Of a stretch of 24,895 nt of DNA, positions 16,698 to 24,328 are shown one piece after another. The notes below the pieces were generated by a model that ran no database searches, had not been told where the DNA came from, and saw only the letters and a program-made list of their open reading frames with translations. A program made the position numbers and the translations under genes. Location of the stretch: assembly GCA_902826155.1 (NCBI GenBank), contig CADEDU010000036.1, positions 7,433-32,327 of the forward strand. The letters are read 5' to 3'. Numbering within the stretch: position 1 is the first letter of the stretch; each line of letters opens with the position of its first letter. The stretch is from an uncultured beta proteobacterium (lineage in GTDB: Bacteria > Pseudomonadota > Gammaproteobacteria > Burkholderiales > SG8-39).

Positions 16698-16735
16698 CGA
16701 TCGCCCGGCACAGCCGCGCTGCATCCGGGCGATCG
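16698..16735 (-). repeat. 11-bp-stem hairpin between pilY1 and the TonB-like gene
   Basis: CGATCGCCCGG (16698-16708) and CCGGGCGATCG (16725-16735) are perfectly complementary across a 16-nt loop. In the minus-strand transcript this would form a very stable stem after the pilY1 stop (16758) and 25 nt before the TonB-like start. There is no T-run. It may attenuate transcription, protect mRNA ends or mark a processing site. Confidence 0.6.
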
Positions 16736-16757
16736 ATCGGGTTGGCGTATTGCTTCG

Positions 16758-19700
16758 CTACTGGCCGATCTCCCGCCAGGCAGCGCGGCGCCCTTGCGAC
16801 ACCGAGGATGGGCGCGGCTGGTCAAACGCTTCGTGCGTGTTGGTACTGCCGGTTCGCACACCGACGATGCGTCCGCTACCGCTACCGCCGCCAAGCCGCA
16901 TCGACGTGATACCCACCGTCAGGCTGCCAGGGGCGTAGTAGCCGGCTTTCAGCACCGACGAAGGAATCTGCAGCCCGGTGCGGAAGTCGACGAAGTTCAC
17001 CCAGCTGCTGCCGCCGAAGTCGCACGGCGAACTGGCCGGAATGTTGGAGGCGAACACCAGCGTACCCAGCACGATGCGCGGCTCGACGTTGATGCGCTCC
17101 TTGCTCACCGGCAGATCGATGAACCAGCCGTTCTGCGCGTTGCACGTGCCCGAGCAGGAGCCCCCCGTTGTGGTGCGAACGTTGAGTCCGGCCTGGATCT
17201 CGGTCGAGAACGTGATCTGCCGCAGCGAAGTACGGAAATCGGTCCACACAGGGCTGCCGACCGTACCGTTTGTGAGCGAGTCAACAAAGCCGTACATCGT
17301 TTGCAGCTGCGTGTTGCCGAGGTCGCTTGCACCCAGCAGCCGGCCGGTACCGACGAACACCATGGCATTGGAGCCGTTCTGCGCAAGTTCCACGCGCGTG
17401 GTGATCGGCTGGCGCGTACCACCGGCGTCCTTCGTCACACCAAGCAGCGCCGCTTCACGACCCGAGGCACCGAGCGTGTCATTGATGTCGAAACGCCATA
17501 CGTTGCCCTGCATGTCGCCGCCATACACGCGCTCGATGGTCTTGTCGGCTTGCGACGTGATCCAGCCCACCAGCGGGCCGAGGTTGCTCGGATCGGTGGT
17601 CGAACCAACGGTCGTGCCGACTTTGTAGAGGATCTCGCCATTGGCAGCGTCGAGCACGTAGACGTAGCCCTTGCCATCACCCGGCCCGACGTTGTTGTAG
17701 CCCGAGTTCACCACGGCCACCCACTTGCCGGCGTTGGCTCCGGAGCCGCCGAGTTTGCCGACGATCGCAGGCGAATACGAATAGCCCAGATCGCAATCCT
17801 CGTACTGCCCGCCCAACCCTGCGGTGAAGCAAGCGCTGGTGGGCGTGTTCTTGAACTCCCACAGGGCTTTCGGCGCGGCCGGATCGGTAATGTCGAGCGC
17901 ATAGTAGCCACGCCCGCCCTTGTTCATTCCACCGATCAGGACGGTCCGCCAGTTCGAGCCGTCGTAGATGTCCTCGACCACCGGACGCCCGTCGTTGAGA
18001 AAACGATGGCGAACTGGATACTCGTTGTCGGCGGTGCGATAGATCTCACCCAGATTGATGGTCGGGATGAAGGCCCAAGCTTCCTTGCCACCCAACGGAT
18101 CGGAGGCATCCGCGCCCGCGTAGAACGCGTGCAGCATGCCGTCGTTGCCCGCGATGTAGACCATCCGCGTGCGTGCGGCCTTGGCGGTCTTGAACGATGC
18201 GTAACCAGAGTCCGCAAAAGCACCGTCCGGCTTGCCGACGAAGTGCGGCGCGCTGCCGACCAGATCACCGAGCACGCTTGCCCGTGCGCGGTAGAGCTTG
18301 GCCGCATCCCCTGGATAGAAGTTCTCCTTGCCACGCTGGCCGCGGATGAAATTGACCAGGTTCGAGCCGACGGCCGCGGTCTGCTGTGCCGCCGACATCA
18401 GCGGCCACTGGCTGAGCGTTGCCCCCTTGGTGGCATTGAAGTTGGTGAGCTCGCTCGTGTTGAGCGTCGACTTGGCTGTCCCTGTGGGCAGTCCGGACGA
18501 ATCACACGCATAGGTGTCGGAGGCGAACTCGACCATGTTGTTGGTCACTCCGGACCGGTACACGTAGATCGTGCGGTTATCGCAAGCCTGGCCGACCATC
18601 GCGTCGAGCTTCGACTGTGCCGACCACACCGCGGTGTTACTGAGCGCCCCGGTGTTGAGGTCGATCGTGCGCGCCTGCAGGTCGCCCTTCCAGTCGCCGT
18701 TCACGTAGCTTGCGACGTACGCGAAGTTGTCGCCGGCCACGGGTTCGAGGTTCGACGGCGTTGCCGCGGCATTCGAACCCACCGTCTTGCCAACGTTGGT
18801 CAGGACCTCGGTCAGGCCGGTTGCGATCGCCAGCGGATCGGTCGCGCTGAACGCCTTGCCGCGTCCGTTGACGGCCGCGTGCCACAGGTCATCGGCCTTC
18901 GGTCCGTTCGCGCCCCATGCGCTTGCGGCCGGCCAGACCTTCGCGCCGGTGCGCAGATTGGTGAAGTCGCCGGTGCCCGACTTGTAGTCGGGCGCGAATT
19001 GCAGCGTGCCCGAGATGCCGAAACCGAGCGTGAACGTGGTCATGTGCTGATGCTGCGCGCGGTCGTCTTCCGCGCCGGTGCCCGATGGCGGAAGGGTATT
19101 CGCCAGATCGGTGCGCAGATCAGTCGCGTAAAAGTACTGCGCGGTGTCGGCCAGACAGCCGACGCAACCGCCCCCTGAAAAGGGCGTGCCAGTGGCCGGA
19201 GTGCCCACGAGCTGCGGATTGGGCGTAGGCAGCGTCGGCCACGGGTTCGAGCAGCTCGTCACCGTGTTCCAGCTCGACCAGCTCGAGCTCGACGTGCCGT
19301 TGGTCGACCACGATCCGTCGGCTGCCTGAATCTGCTCTTCGGTATTGGTGCGGGTACGGGATTGCAGCTTGCGCCTGCCCGATGTGCAACCGCTGCTGGA
19401 GAGACGGTACTCCTGCTCGTCCTGGGTGATGTTGCGTAACGTGGCCTCGCCGTCCCACATCGGCTTGACTTCCACATTGTCCTGCTGACCGATCGCAGTC
19501 GTGCCGTCGAGGCGGAACCCCGTGTCGGTCGATCCGTCCGGGGCGGAGTTCCAGTACCCGTCGCTGGTCAAAATGGTGTAGTTGCGCTGGCATTCATACT
19601 GAATCGGGCTGCCGTCCATGCCCGAGTTGATGTAGTCGGTCCTGCCCGCGAAGTAGCGTCCCGCCCGGGACAGCGCGCGATTGAGCGGCGTCGAATTGTT

Positions 19701-20543
19701 CGAACCCTGGTTATAGAACTTGTTGAACCAGCTGTGCTTGTGAGTGGCAGTGAAGTCGTCAACCTTCAGGTACTTGCTCGACGACACGCTGCTGCCACTG
19801 CCCTCCGCGTTGATCGTGAGGAAGCCAACGCGATAGCTGTCGGACAGCCCTGCGAACGCCGCTCCGGCCGCGCTCTTCATCGCGTTCATCCGTGTTCGGT
19901 AGTAGCTGTACCAGTTCGCGAAGTTCTGTTGCTGCGCGGCGCTCACCAGCACGCGGTTGAAATCCGTTGTGCTGGTCGGCGCAGCGCCGTTGCCCGTGAA
20001 GTTGGAAGAGCCCTGACACAAGGAATTCGTCGGCGTGCCGGTCCCCGTCCACTGGTAGTAGTAGGCGGCCTGCGCGCTCTCCCAGTTATACGCAGTGAAG
20101 CTCGTGGAGAGGTCGACGGTGCTGCCCGAAGAACTGAATCCGCTAGGCTTTGCGGCATAGAAGTTCGCGTTCGGGTAGTCGGTAACGGTCCCGCCGGAGT
20201 CGACTTGCTTGGGCGGCGGATAGGTGATGCTCGGATTGAAGTAGATCTTGTTGCAAAGGTGGTTCTTGAACATCGCGGTGTCCTCGCCGCCGGACATTTC
20301 GTCCGGCAGGAAGTTCCACCCCATGCTGCCGGAGTCGTCGAGCACGAACAGCACGTTCGGCCGCACTGTTGCGGTCGGCGTGGTAACGAGCGGCGAATCC
20401 GATAGATCGGCCACCGCGGCCACGGCGACGCGCACGTCCATGAGCACGAACGACATCGCGACCGTGTAGGCCACTGCACGCGCCCACGGACGTTCGATCC
20501 AACGTTTGCTGTTCCCCGAGTGTTCCATCGCCGAGTGTTCCAT
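16758..20543 (-). CDS. pilY1: Type IV pilus tip adhesin/assembly protein PilY1
   Basis: The 1261-residue protein is a PilY1: signal peptide (hydrophobic about 24-43, cleavage near VAAVA), a von Willebrand A-like region with the MIDAS motif DDSGS at 69-73, and a C-terminal beta-propeller. Propeller landmarks are DDLWHAAVNGRGKAFSA, GSAPHFVGKPDGAF, VYIAGNDGMLHAFY, TVLIGGMNKGGRGYYALDITDP and VYGGDMQGNVWRFD (Gly-Gly-Asp at 1008-1010); it ends RRAAWREI. PilY1 sits with minor pilins at the pilus tip and acts in assembly, adhesion and mechanosensing. The acidic calcium loop usual just before the GDxQGN motif is not evident here. The start codon lies in a 15-bp tandem duplication giving two ATGs (20543 and 20528); GGGGA 7 nt before the first favours it. 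Confidence 0.95.
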   Translation of the reverse strand: MEHSAMEHSGNSKRWIERPWARAVAYTVAMSFVLMDVRVAVAAVADLSDSPLVTTPTATVRPNVLFVLDDSGSMGWNFLPDEMSGGEDTAMFKNHLCNKIYFNPSITYPPPKQVDSGGTVTDYPNANFYAAKPSGFSSSGSTVDLSTSFTAYNWESAQAAYYYQWTGTGTPTNSLCQGSSNFTGNGAAPTSTTDFNRVLVSAAQQQNFANWYSYYRTRMNAMKSAAGAAFAGLSDSYRVGFLTINAEGSGSSVSSSKYLKVDDFTATHKHSWFNKFYNQGSNNSTPLNRALSRAGRYFAGRTDYINSGMDGSPIQYECQRNYTILTSDGYWNSAPDGSTDTGFRLDGTTAIGQQDNVEVKPMWDGEATLRNITQDEQEYRLSSSGCTSGRRKLQSRTRTNTEEQIQAADGSWSTNGTSSSSWSSWNTVTSCSNPWPTLPTPNPQLVGTPATGTPFSGGGCVGCLADTAQYFYATDLRTDLANTLPPSGTGAEDDRAQHQHMTTFTLGFGISGTLQFAPDYKSGTGDFTNLRTGAKVWPAASAWGANGPKADDLWHAAVNGRGKAFSATDPLAIATGLTEVLTNVGKTVGSNAAATPSNLEPVAGDNFAYVASYVNGDWKGDLQARTIDLNTGALSNTAVWSAQSKLDAMVGQACDNRTIYVYRSGVTNNMVEFASDTYACDSSGLPTGTAKSTLNTSELTNFNATKGATLSQWPLMSAAQQTAAVGSNLVNFIRGQRGKENFYPGDAAKLYRARASVLGDLVGSAPHFVGKPDGAFADSGYASFKTAKAARTRMVYIAGNDGMLHAFYAGADASDPLGGKEAWAFIPTINLGEIYRTADNEYPVRHRFLNDGRPVVEDIYDGSNWRTVLIGGMNKGGRGYYALDITDPAAPKALWEFKNTPTSACFTAGLGGQYEDCDLGYSYSPAIVGKLGGSGANAGKWVAVVNSGYNNVGPGDGKGYVYVLDAANGEILYKVGTTVGSTTDPSNLGPLVGWITSQADKTIERVYGGDMQGNVWRFDINDTLGASGREAALLGVTKDAGGTRQPITTRVELAQNGSNAMVFVGTGRLLGASDLGNTQLQTMYGFVDSLTNGTVGSPVWTDFRTSLRQITFSTEIQAGLNVRTTTGGSCSGTCNAQNGWFIDLPVSKERINVEPRIVLGTLVFASNIPASSPCDFGGSSWVNFVDFRTGLQIPSSVLKAGYYAPGSLTVGITSMRLGGGSGSGRIVGVRTGSTNTHEAFDQPRPSSVSQGRRAAWREIGQ

Positions 20544-20617
20544 CGTTTTTCCCCGCTCCCTGATTACCTGCTGTCGACTGCTGTTTGTGCTGCCGCCCTC
20601 TGACTACCTGCCGATCC

Positions 20618-20638
20618 GCGATCGCTCCGCTCGATCGC
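20618..20638 (-). repeat. 7-bp-stem hairpin between pilX and pilY1
   Basis: GCGATCG (20618-20624) pairs with CGATCGC (20632-20638) across a 7-nt loop. It begins at the last base of the pilX stop codon and lies 75 nt before the pilY1 start. The same gap has two near-identical 12-mers, CTGATTACCTGC (20560-20571) and CTGACTACCTGC (20600-20611). No T-run follows, so this is a candidate attenuation or processing element. Confidence 0.5.
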
Positions 20639-21222
20639 TAGAACGTCGTCATCTGCGCGTAGGTGACCGTGTTCTTCGGCCCGACAACGCGCACGGTGAT
20701 CCTGAAGTAGGTGCCCGCCGCGCCGGTGAGGTGGCGGCTGTTGGATTCGTCCTGCGTCTTCGAGGTCGAGTTCGATGTAGTCATCAGCGTCGCGCACGAC
20801 TGGCCGACGTCGTCGAAACTCATGCCAGCCACCAGGCACATGCGATGGATCACGTAACGCACCTGATTGCCGGCCGGGTCGGCGCCAAGATTGATGCTGT
20901 TGCTGTCGGTCCAGGTGTGCTTGGTGGGATCGAACGATCCCCAGCTCGAGAAGTAGCCCTGCGAGGCCGCGTCGACATTGGTGTTCTGGCCGAGCATTAG
21001 CCATTCGCGTCCGCGCTCCAGCCCCCAGTCCGAAGCTGCCAGGGTGGCCTGCTTGAAGGCGATGTTGCCGGCGACCTGTGTGCCGGTGCCGACCGATCGC
21101 ATCAACGCCACGCCTGCGAATGACATCGCCACCAGGACGATGAGCGCGATGAACAGAACAACGCCTCGTTGCGTGCGTCGTACGGTGGCGATCCGGCGCG
21201 CAGGTGAAGGCATGCGGCTCAT
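20638..21222 (-). CDS. pilX: Minor type IV pilin PilX
   Basis: The 194-residue protein has the PilX N terminus: a basic leader (about 20 residues) ending TQRG, then the hydrophobic helix VVLFIALIVLVAMSFAGVAL and the following TQVAGNIAFKQATLAASDWGLE, which fits the family pattern. Like other PilX/GspK-type pilins it lacks the Glu at mature position 5. It would join the priming complex at the pilus tip in the inner membrane and be processed by prepilin peptidase. The ATG at 21220-21222 overlaps the pilW stop as ATGA; a second ATG three codons later is possible. It precedes pilY1 by 94 bp, the loosest junction among the pilin genes. Confidence 0.9.
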   Translation of the reverse strand: MSRMPSPARRIATVRRTQRGVVLFIALIVLVAMSFAGVALMRSVGTGTQVAGNIAFKQATLAASDWGLERGREWLMLGQNTNVDAASQGYFSSWGSFDPTKHTWTDSNSINLGADPAGNQVRYVIHRMCLVAGMSFDDVGQSCATLMTTSNSTSKTQDESNSRHLTGAAGTYFRITVRVVGPKNTVTYAQMTTF

Positions 21223-22415
21223 AGCGCCTCTCCCCAGATCGCGTTGCGGAACGAAACCGTGGTCTGGAAGACGCGGTAGCGATAGTTGCGCCACTCCATC
21301 TCCGGATTGCTGTGCGTACTGGCGCCCGAAGTGCCATCGAGATGATTCATCGTGAACGCCCCGCCGTACCACGACGGCGCCGCCGGCGTGACGTGCGCGG
21401 TGCCCGACGTATTCGGTTTCTCCCACTCACCGCTTCGCACCAGTAGCGCGAAGCGAATCGCCTTGAGCCGCTGCCATTCGGCGTTGGTGGCGGGCGTGGT
21501 ATCGGTCCACTCGGTGTCGTCGACGATGCCGTTGCTGTTGGCGTCGATGCCGTAGTTCGCCTTCAGGTTGACGATGTTGTCGGCAACGACCGTATCGGTC
21601 GACAGCGACAGCGCGTTGCGCTTGACCAGTTGCGGCTGGATGTAGGTAGAGCCCGACACGGCATTGATCGACCAGCTCGCCAGTTCGGGAATGCGACCGA
21701 GGTTGTAGACCCATCCGCTCGAGGCGTAGGTCACCATCGGACCCGATACGTCGTCGCGGTTGTACTTCGAGGGAACCGTCGCCGGCGGCGTCGAGGTGCT
21801 GTACGCCGAGGACAGATCGTAGTTCCCGCGCCGGTGCCCGATCGCCTGCGGATCGGGGTCGTTGTCGTGGGTCATCTCGAACACCGCGCATTGCGGCGTA
21901 CCGCTCGGGTCGTTCACGCCGAGCAGGATGTCGCCCTTGCGAAAACCGGCGCGGTCACCCTTGTTCTTGATGCGTTTGGAGGTAAGCGTCGAGCCGTCGA
22001 ACTCCACCGGCCCGAAGAACAATTCCGAGGAGCTGGACAGCGACTGGATCGTGTCCGGTGCGCCGCCAGAGCCTTTGGAGATCAGCACCGGAGCCAGTCG
22101 AAAGTTGAAGGTGTTGGGTACCAGGTCTTCGTTCCAGCCGTACACGGTGCATCCGACCGGTGAGATACCACCGTTCTTGGCAGAGATGCCGTAGCCGGCG
22201 CGTTTGAGGTCGCGCTCAATCATGTACATCGCGATCTGGCCGGAAATATGCGCGTCGCTACCCGAGGCCGTCGTGCGCTTCCTTGATTCGGCAGTGGCGA
22301 GCACCTGGAAGATCACCAGGGAGCTCACCATCGCGATCACCATGCCGACCATGATCTCGACGATGCCGATACCGCTCTGGCGGTCGCGGCTCGCGTTTCG
22401 GTTCTGGATATTCAT
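21219..22415 (-). CDS. pilW: Minor type IV pilin PilW
   Basis: The product (398 residues from the ATG at 22413-22415) starts with a short leader ending RQSG and the prepilin helix IGIVEIMVGMVIAMVSSLVIF, with Glu at mature position 5. The long C-terminal domain contains DGNG-like YGIDANSNGIVDDTEW, a segment typical of PilW proteins. It is a large minor pilin of the tip-priming complex, cleaved by prepilin peptidase after Gly. A GTG codon directly precedes the ATG; I prefer the ATG since GAGG lies 5 nt upstream of it. It starts 7 bp after the pilV stop and overlaps pilX by 4 bp, so the block is tightly coupled. Confidence 0.92.
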   Translation of the reverse strand: MNIQNRNASRDRQSGIGIVEIMVGMVIAMVSSLVIFQVLATAESRKRTTASGSDAHISGQIAMYMIERDLKRAGYGISAKNGGISPVGCTVYGWNEDLVPNTFNFRLAPVLISKGSGGAPDTIQSLSSSSELFFGPVEFDGSTLTSKRIKNKGDRAGFRKGDILLGVNDPSGTPQCAVFEMTHDNDPDPQAIGHRRGNYDLSSAYSTSTPPATVPSKYNRDDVSGPMVTYASSGWVYNLGRIPELASWSINAVSGSTYIQPQLVKRNALSLSTDTVVADNIVNLKANYGIDANSNGIVDDTEWTDTTPATNAEWQRLKAIRFALLVRSGEWEKPNTSGTAHVTPAAPSWYGGAFTMNHLDGTSGASTHSNPEMEWRNYRYRVFQTTVSFRNAIWGEAL

Positions 22416-22422
22416 CACGGCC

Positions 22423-22941
22423 TCAATTGAGGAAATTCACCAATTCGTAGCGATGCGGACTGGCATCGCGCGGACCTTGCCAGCACACGGTGATGCGCAC
22501 GCGGTTGAAGGTGCCCACCGCGGTATCGACGACGACCTGATGGTGGGTATCCAAACCAGCCTTGGGCAACCCGGCGGCGGCGGTGGCGAGCCGCGCTTTC
22601 CAGGCCGCGACGGCCGGATGCACGGACACCGACCCGCTGAACGATCCGCAGTCGGTACCGGTGGCGTTGGTCTGGAACTGCCCCAGCGTGGCCAGGTCGA
22701 CTTCATAGCCACTGGCCTGCGGCCGCGGCACGCTTGACCAGATCGTGCCCATCAATTCGTTCGCGTAGGCCGCTGCTTCAGCGCGGAACTGCGAGTCGGT
22801 CACGGTGCTGACCGCTGTGGAGTACATGCCGATCAATCCGAGCACGCCGAGCGAGAAGATCGCCATGGCGACGAGGGACTCGATCAGGCTGAAACCGCGC
22901 GAAGCCGCAGTTGTGGCGGATGAGGCGACGATGGATTTCAT
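22423..22941 (-). CDS. pilV: Minor type IV pilin PilV
   Basis: The 172-residue protein has the leader MKSIVASSATTAASRG and the mature N terminus FSLIESLVAMAIFSLGVLGL, a textbook prepilin helix with Glu at position 5. The following GMYSTAVSTVTDSQFRAEAAAYANEL is typical of PilV. It is expected to be processed by prepilin peptidase and to join the PilV-PilW-PilX-FimT tip complex. A GGGA lies 8 nt before the ATG at 22939-22941. It starts 18 bp after the fimT stop and ends 7 bp before pilW. Confidence 0.93.
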   Translation of the reverse strand: MKSIVASSATTAASRGFSLIESLVAMAIFSLGVLGLIGMYSTAVSTVTDSQFRAEAAAYANELMGTIWSSVPRPQASGYEVDLATLGQFQTNATGTDCGSFSGSVSVHPAVAAWKARLATAAAGLPKAGLDTHHQVVVDTAVGTFNRVRITVCWQGPRDASPHRYELVNFLN

Positions 22942-22959
22942 GGTGGCGATCCCAGATTC

Positions 22960-23568
22960 CTAGCAACGGCGCGTATCGCCGGAGGTGGTAATCGACGGAT
23001 CGCACATCCGCGCCTGACCGCCCGGAACCAGCACGACACGCAGACAGCGGACCGAGCCACCACTGGCGACGCATTGACCCTGGGTCGAGGGGCTCGCGCT
23101 GGCGACGTCGAATGTGGTCGTGGCGGCTGCCATCTCGACCGTCCCAAGCGCCGAGAAGATCACGCTGCCGGTCGAGCCGGTGACCGCAATCAGCGAACCG
23201 GCCGTGGCGCTGCTCGTGCCTTCGGTACCGTCACGGCCTTCGACATACGTGTGGACGCCGGCCGAAGGCGTGTCCAGCGCCCGGGTCATCCAGTTGGCGC
23301 CGCTGGCCGACGACGCTGCTGACGACGCGTTGGACGGATCCACCTCCTCGTCGGTCAGAAGGAACTCCACGCGGCGGTTCTGCTTGACCGCCTCGGAGCG
23401 CGCGATCTGCAGACCGGAAACGATGCCTTCCGCAGCGACACGGATGCGCTGGTTCTGCATGAACGCGCTGTACATCGGCATTGCGAAGGTCATCAGGATC
23501 GACATCAGCGCGATCGCGATGATCAGCTCGATGAGGTTGAAGCCGTGGCTGCGAGCGGGCGTATTCAT
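22960..23568 (-). CDS. fimT: Minor pilin of the GspH/FimT family
   Basis: The 202-residue protein has the leader MNTPARSHG and the prepilin helix FNLIELIIAIALMSILMTFAMP with Glu at position 5. QRIRVAAEGIVSGLQIARSEAVKQNRRVEFLL follows, the GspH/FimT signature. It is a pseudopilin-like minor pilin that helps start pilus assembly, and FimT has also been linked to DNA uptake in other species. At about 200 residues it is somewhat longer than usual, with a Ser/Ala-rich insertion near residues 75-90. The ATG at 23566-23568 shares one base with the pilE stop (TGATG), and GGAG lies 7 nt before it. An ATG two codons upstream is too close to that GGAG. FimU is a close alternative name. Confidence 0.9.
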   Translation of the reverse strand: MNTPARSHGFNLIELIIAIALMSILMTFAMPMYSAFMQNQRIRVAAEGIVSGLQIARSEAVKQNRRVEFLLTDEEVDPSNASSAASSASGANWMTRALDTPSAGVHTYVEGRDGTEGTSSATAGSLIAVTGSTGSVIFSALGTVEMAAATTTFDVASASPSTQGQCVASGGSVRCLRVVLVPGGQARMCDPSITTSGDTRRC

Positions 23569-24023
23569 CAGCATGCTCCGCCCTTCTTGGTCACCCAGCA
23601 GGTGGCGTTGGTGGTCCAGCCGCTGGGCACTGCCGGCGTGGAACGGGCGCCCGATTCCACGATCTGATAGGTGAAACCCGCCATCGCGCCCTTGCCCTGT
23701 GCCTGAGCGGTGAACGCGGTCGCACTCAGACCGGAGCAACGGATATTGAATGACTGCAGCGCGGAATCACCCGGTGCGCTGTTGCCAGGACAGCCAGTCG
23801 TCGCGTTGACCGGATAGGCAACGGTCCCCGCGTAGGTGCGGTTGTCCTGAAAGTGCTGCTCGATCTTGACGCGCACCTCGCCCAACGTGCTGGTGGCCTC
23901 GGCGATCCGGCTGCGCGTGACGTAATCCGAATAGGAAGGAATCGCGATGGCGGCGATGATGGAAAGTATGGCCATCGTCACCAGCACTTCCATCAATGTG
24001 AATCCTGTGGCCCGGCCGTTCAT
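23568..24023 (-). CDS. pilE: Type IV pilin, PilE-like minor pilin
   Basis: The 151-residue protein has the short leader MNGRATG and the mature N terminus FTLMEVLVTMAILSIIAAIAIPSYSDY, with Glu at position 5. It continues as a PilE-type pilin: SRIAEATSTLGEVRVKIEQHFQDNRTYAG. Four cysteines follow; the last two, in ATCWVTKKGGAC, form a short C-terminal disulfide loop. The ATG at 24021-24023 has GGAG 6 nt upstream. It is the first gene of the operon here, while in Pseudomonas aeruginosa pilE is the last. It could be a minor pilin or contribute to the fibre body; a separate major pilin gene is not in the window. Confidence 0.92.
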   Translation of the reverse strand: MNGRATGFTLMEVLVTMAILSIIAAIAIPSYSDYVTRSRIAEATSTLGEVRVKIEQHFQDNRTYAGTVAYPVNATTGCPGNSAPGDSALQSFNIRCSGLSATAFTAQAQGKGAMAGFTYQIVESGARSTPAVPSGWTTNATCWVTKKGGAC

Positions 24024-24128
24024 CCTTCGCTCCAGTTGACGAGAAATCGCACCATTCCCGTATCGAGCTAGAGCAATCCCAGGGCCAGAGCAGCGGCGGA
24101 GACAGTCGGACCCGGCAGTTAGACGAGC

Positions 24129-24145
24129 GGCAAGCCGTGCGCCAA
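24129..24145 (-). promoter_or_regulatory. Sigma-54-like promoter upstream of pilE
   Basis: On the minus strand the bases read TTGGCGCACGGCTTGCC. The invariant GG and GC of the -24/-12 promoter are exactly 10 nt apart, and both TGGC and TTGC cores are present. The predicted start near 24118 leaves a leader of about 95 nt before the pilE ATG. RpoN with PilS-PilR drives pilin genes in several proteobacteria, which makes the placement sensible. Confidence 0.5.
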
Positions 24146-24293
24146 GCCGCGGCACAACCGCACGAACGGCTTGTTTGTCGGGTGACGCCCATCGTCAATG
24201 TCTCTACAGGCGCGGCGCCGTCAACGGATGGCTAGAGGTCCGGGCCGCGTGCACGATTGCCACTTTCGCGCCCCGAGCATCGTGTCGCCTCGT

Positions 24294-24322
24294 TCGACAA
24301 AGCGCAGGCGCTTCGCTACCAT
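24294..24322 (+). promoter_or_regulatory. Candidate sigma-70 promoter of the irr-like gene
   Basis: TCGACA (24294-24299, five of six to TTGACA) is followed after exactly 17 bp by TACCAT (24317-24322, four of six to TATAAT). Transcription would begin near 24329, at or next to the proposed ATG, so the mRNA would be leaderless or translation would start at the ATG at 24341. Confidence 0.35.
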
Positions 24323-24328
24323 CCCCGC

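Larger units (their letters stand above)
24024..24328. other. Divergent regulatory region between pilE and irr-like gene
   Basis: The 305-bp region holds no gene. Toward pilE it has a sigma-54-like promoter at 24129-24145; toward the regulator gene it has a sigma-70-like promoter at 24294-24322. Three copies of the 7-mer CAAGCCG lie around the sigma-54 motif: direct copies at 24131-24137 and 24143-24149, and an inverted copy at 24167-24173. The outer pair extends to a perfect 8-bp inverted repeat (24131-24138 with 24166-24173). Confidence 0.6.

Noticed and set aside
16794..19178. Plus-strand frame of about 790 codons opposite pilY1
   Set aside because: Composition is Arg/His/Ala-rich with no domain, and PilY1 on the other strand is complete.
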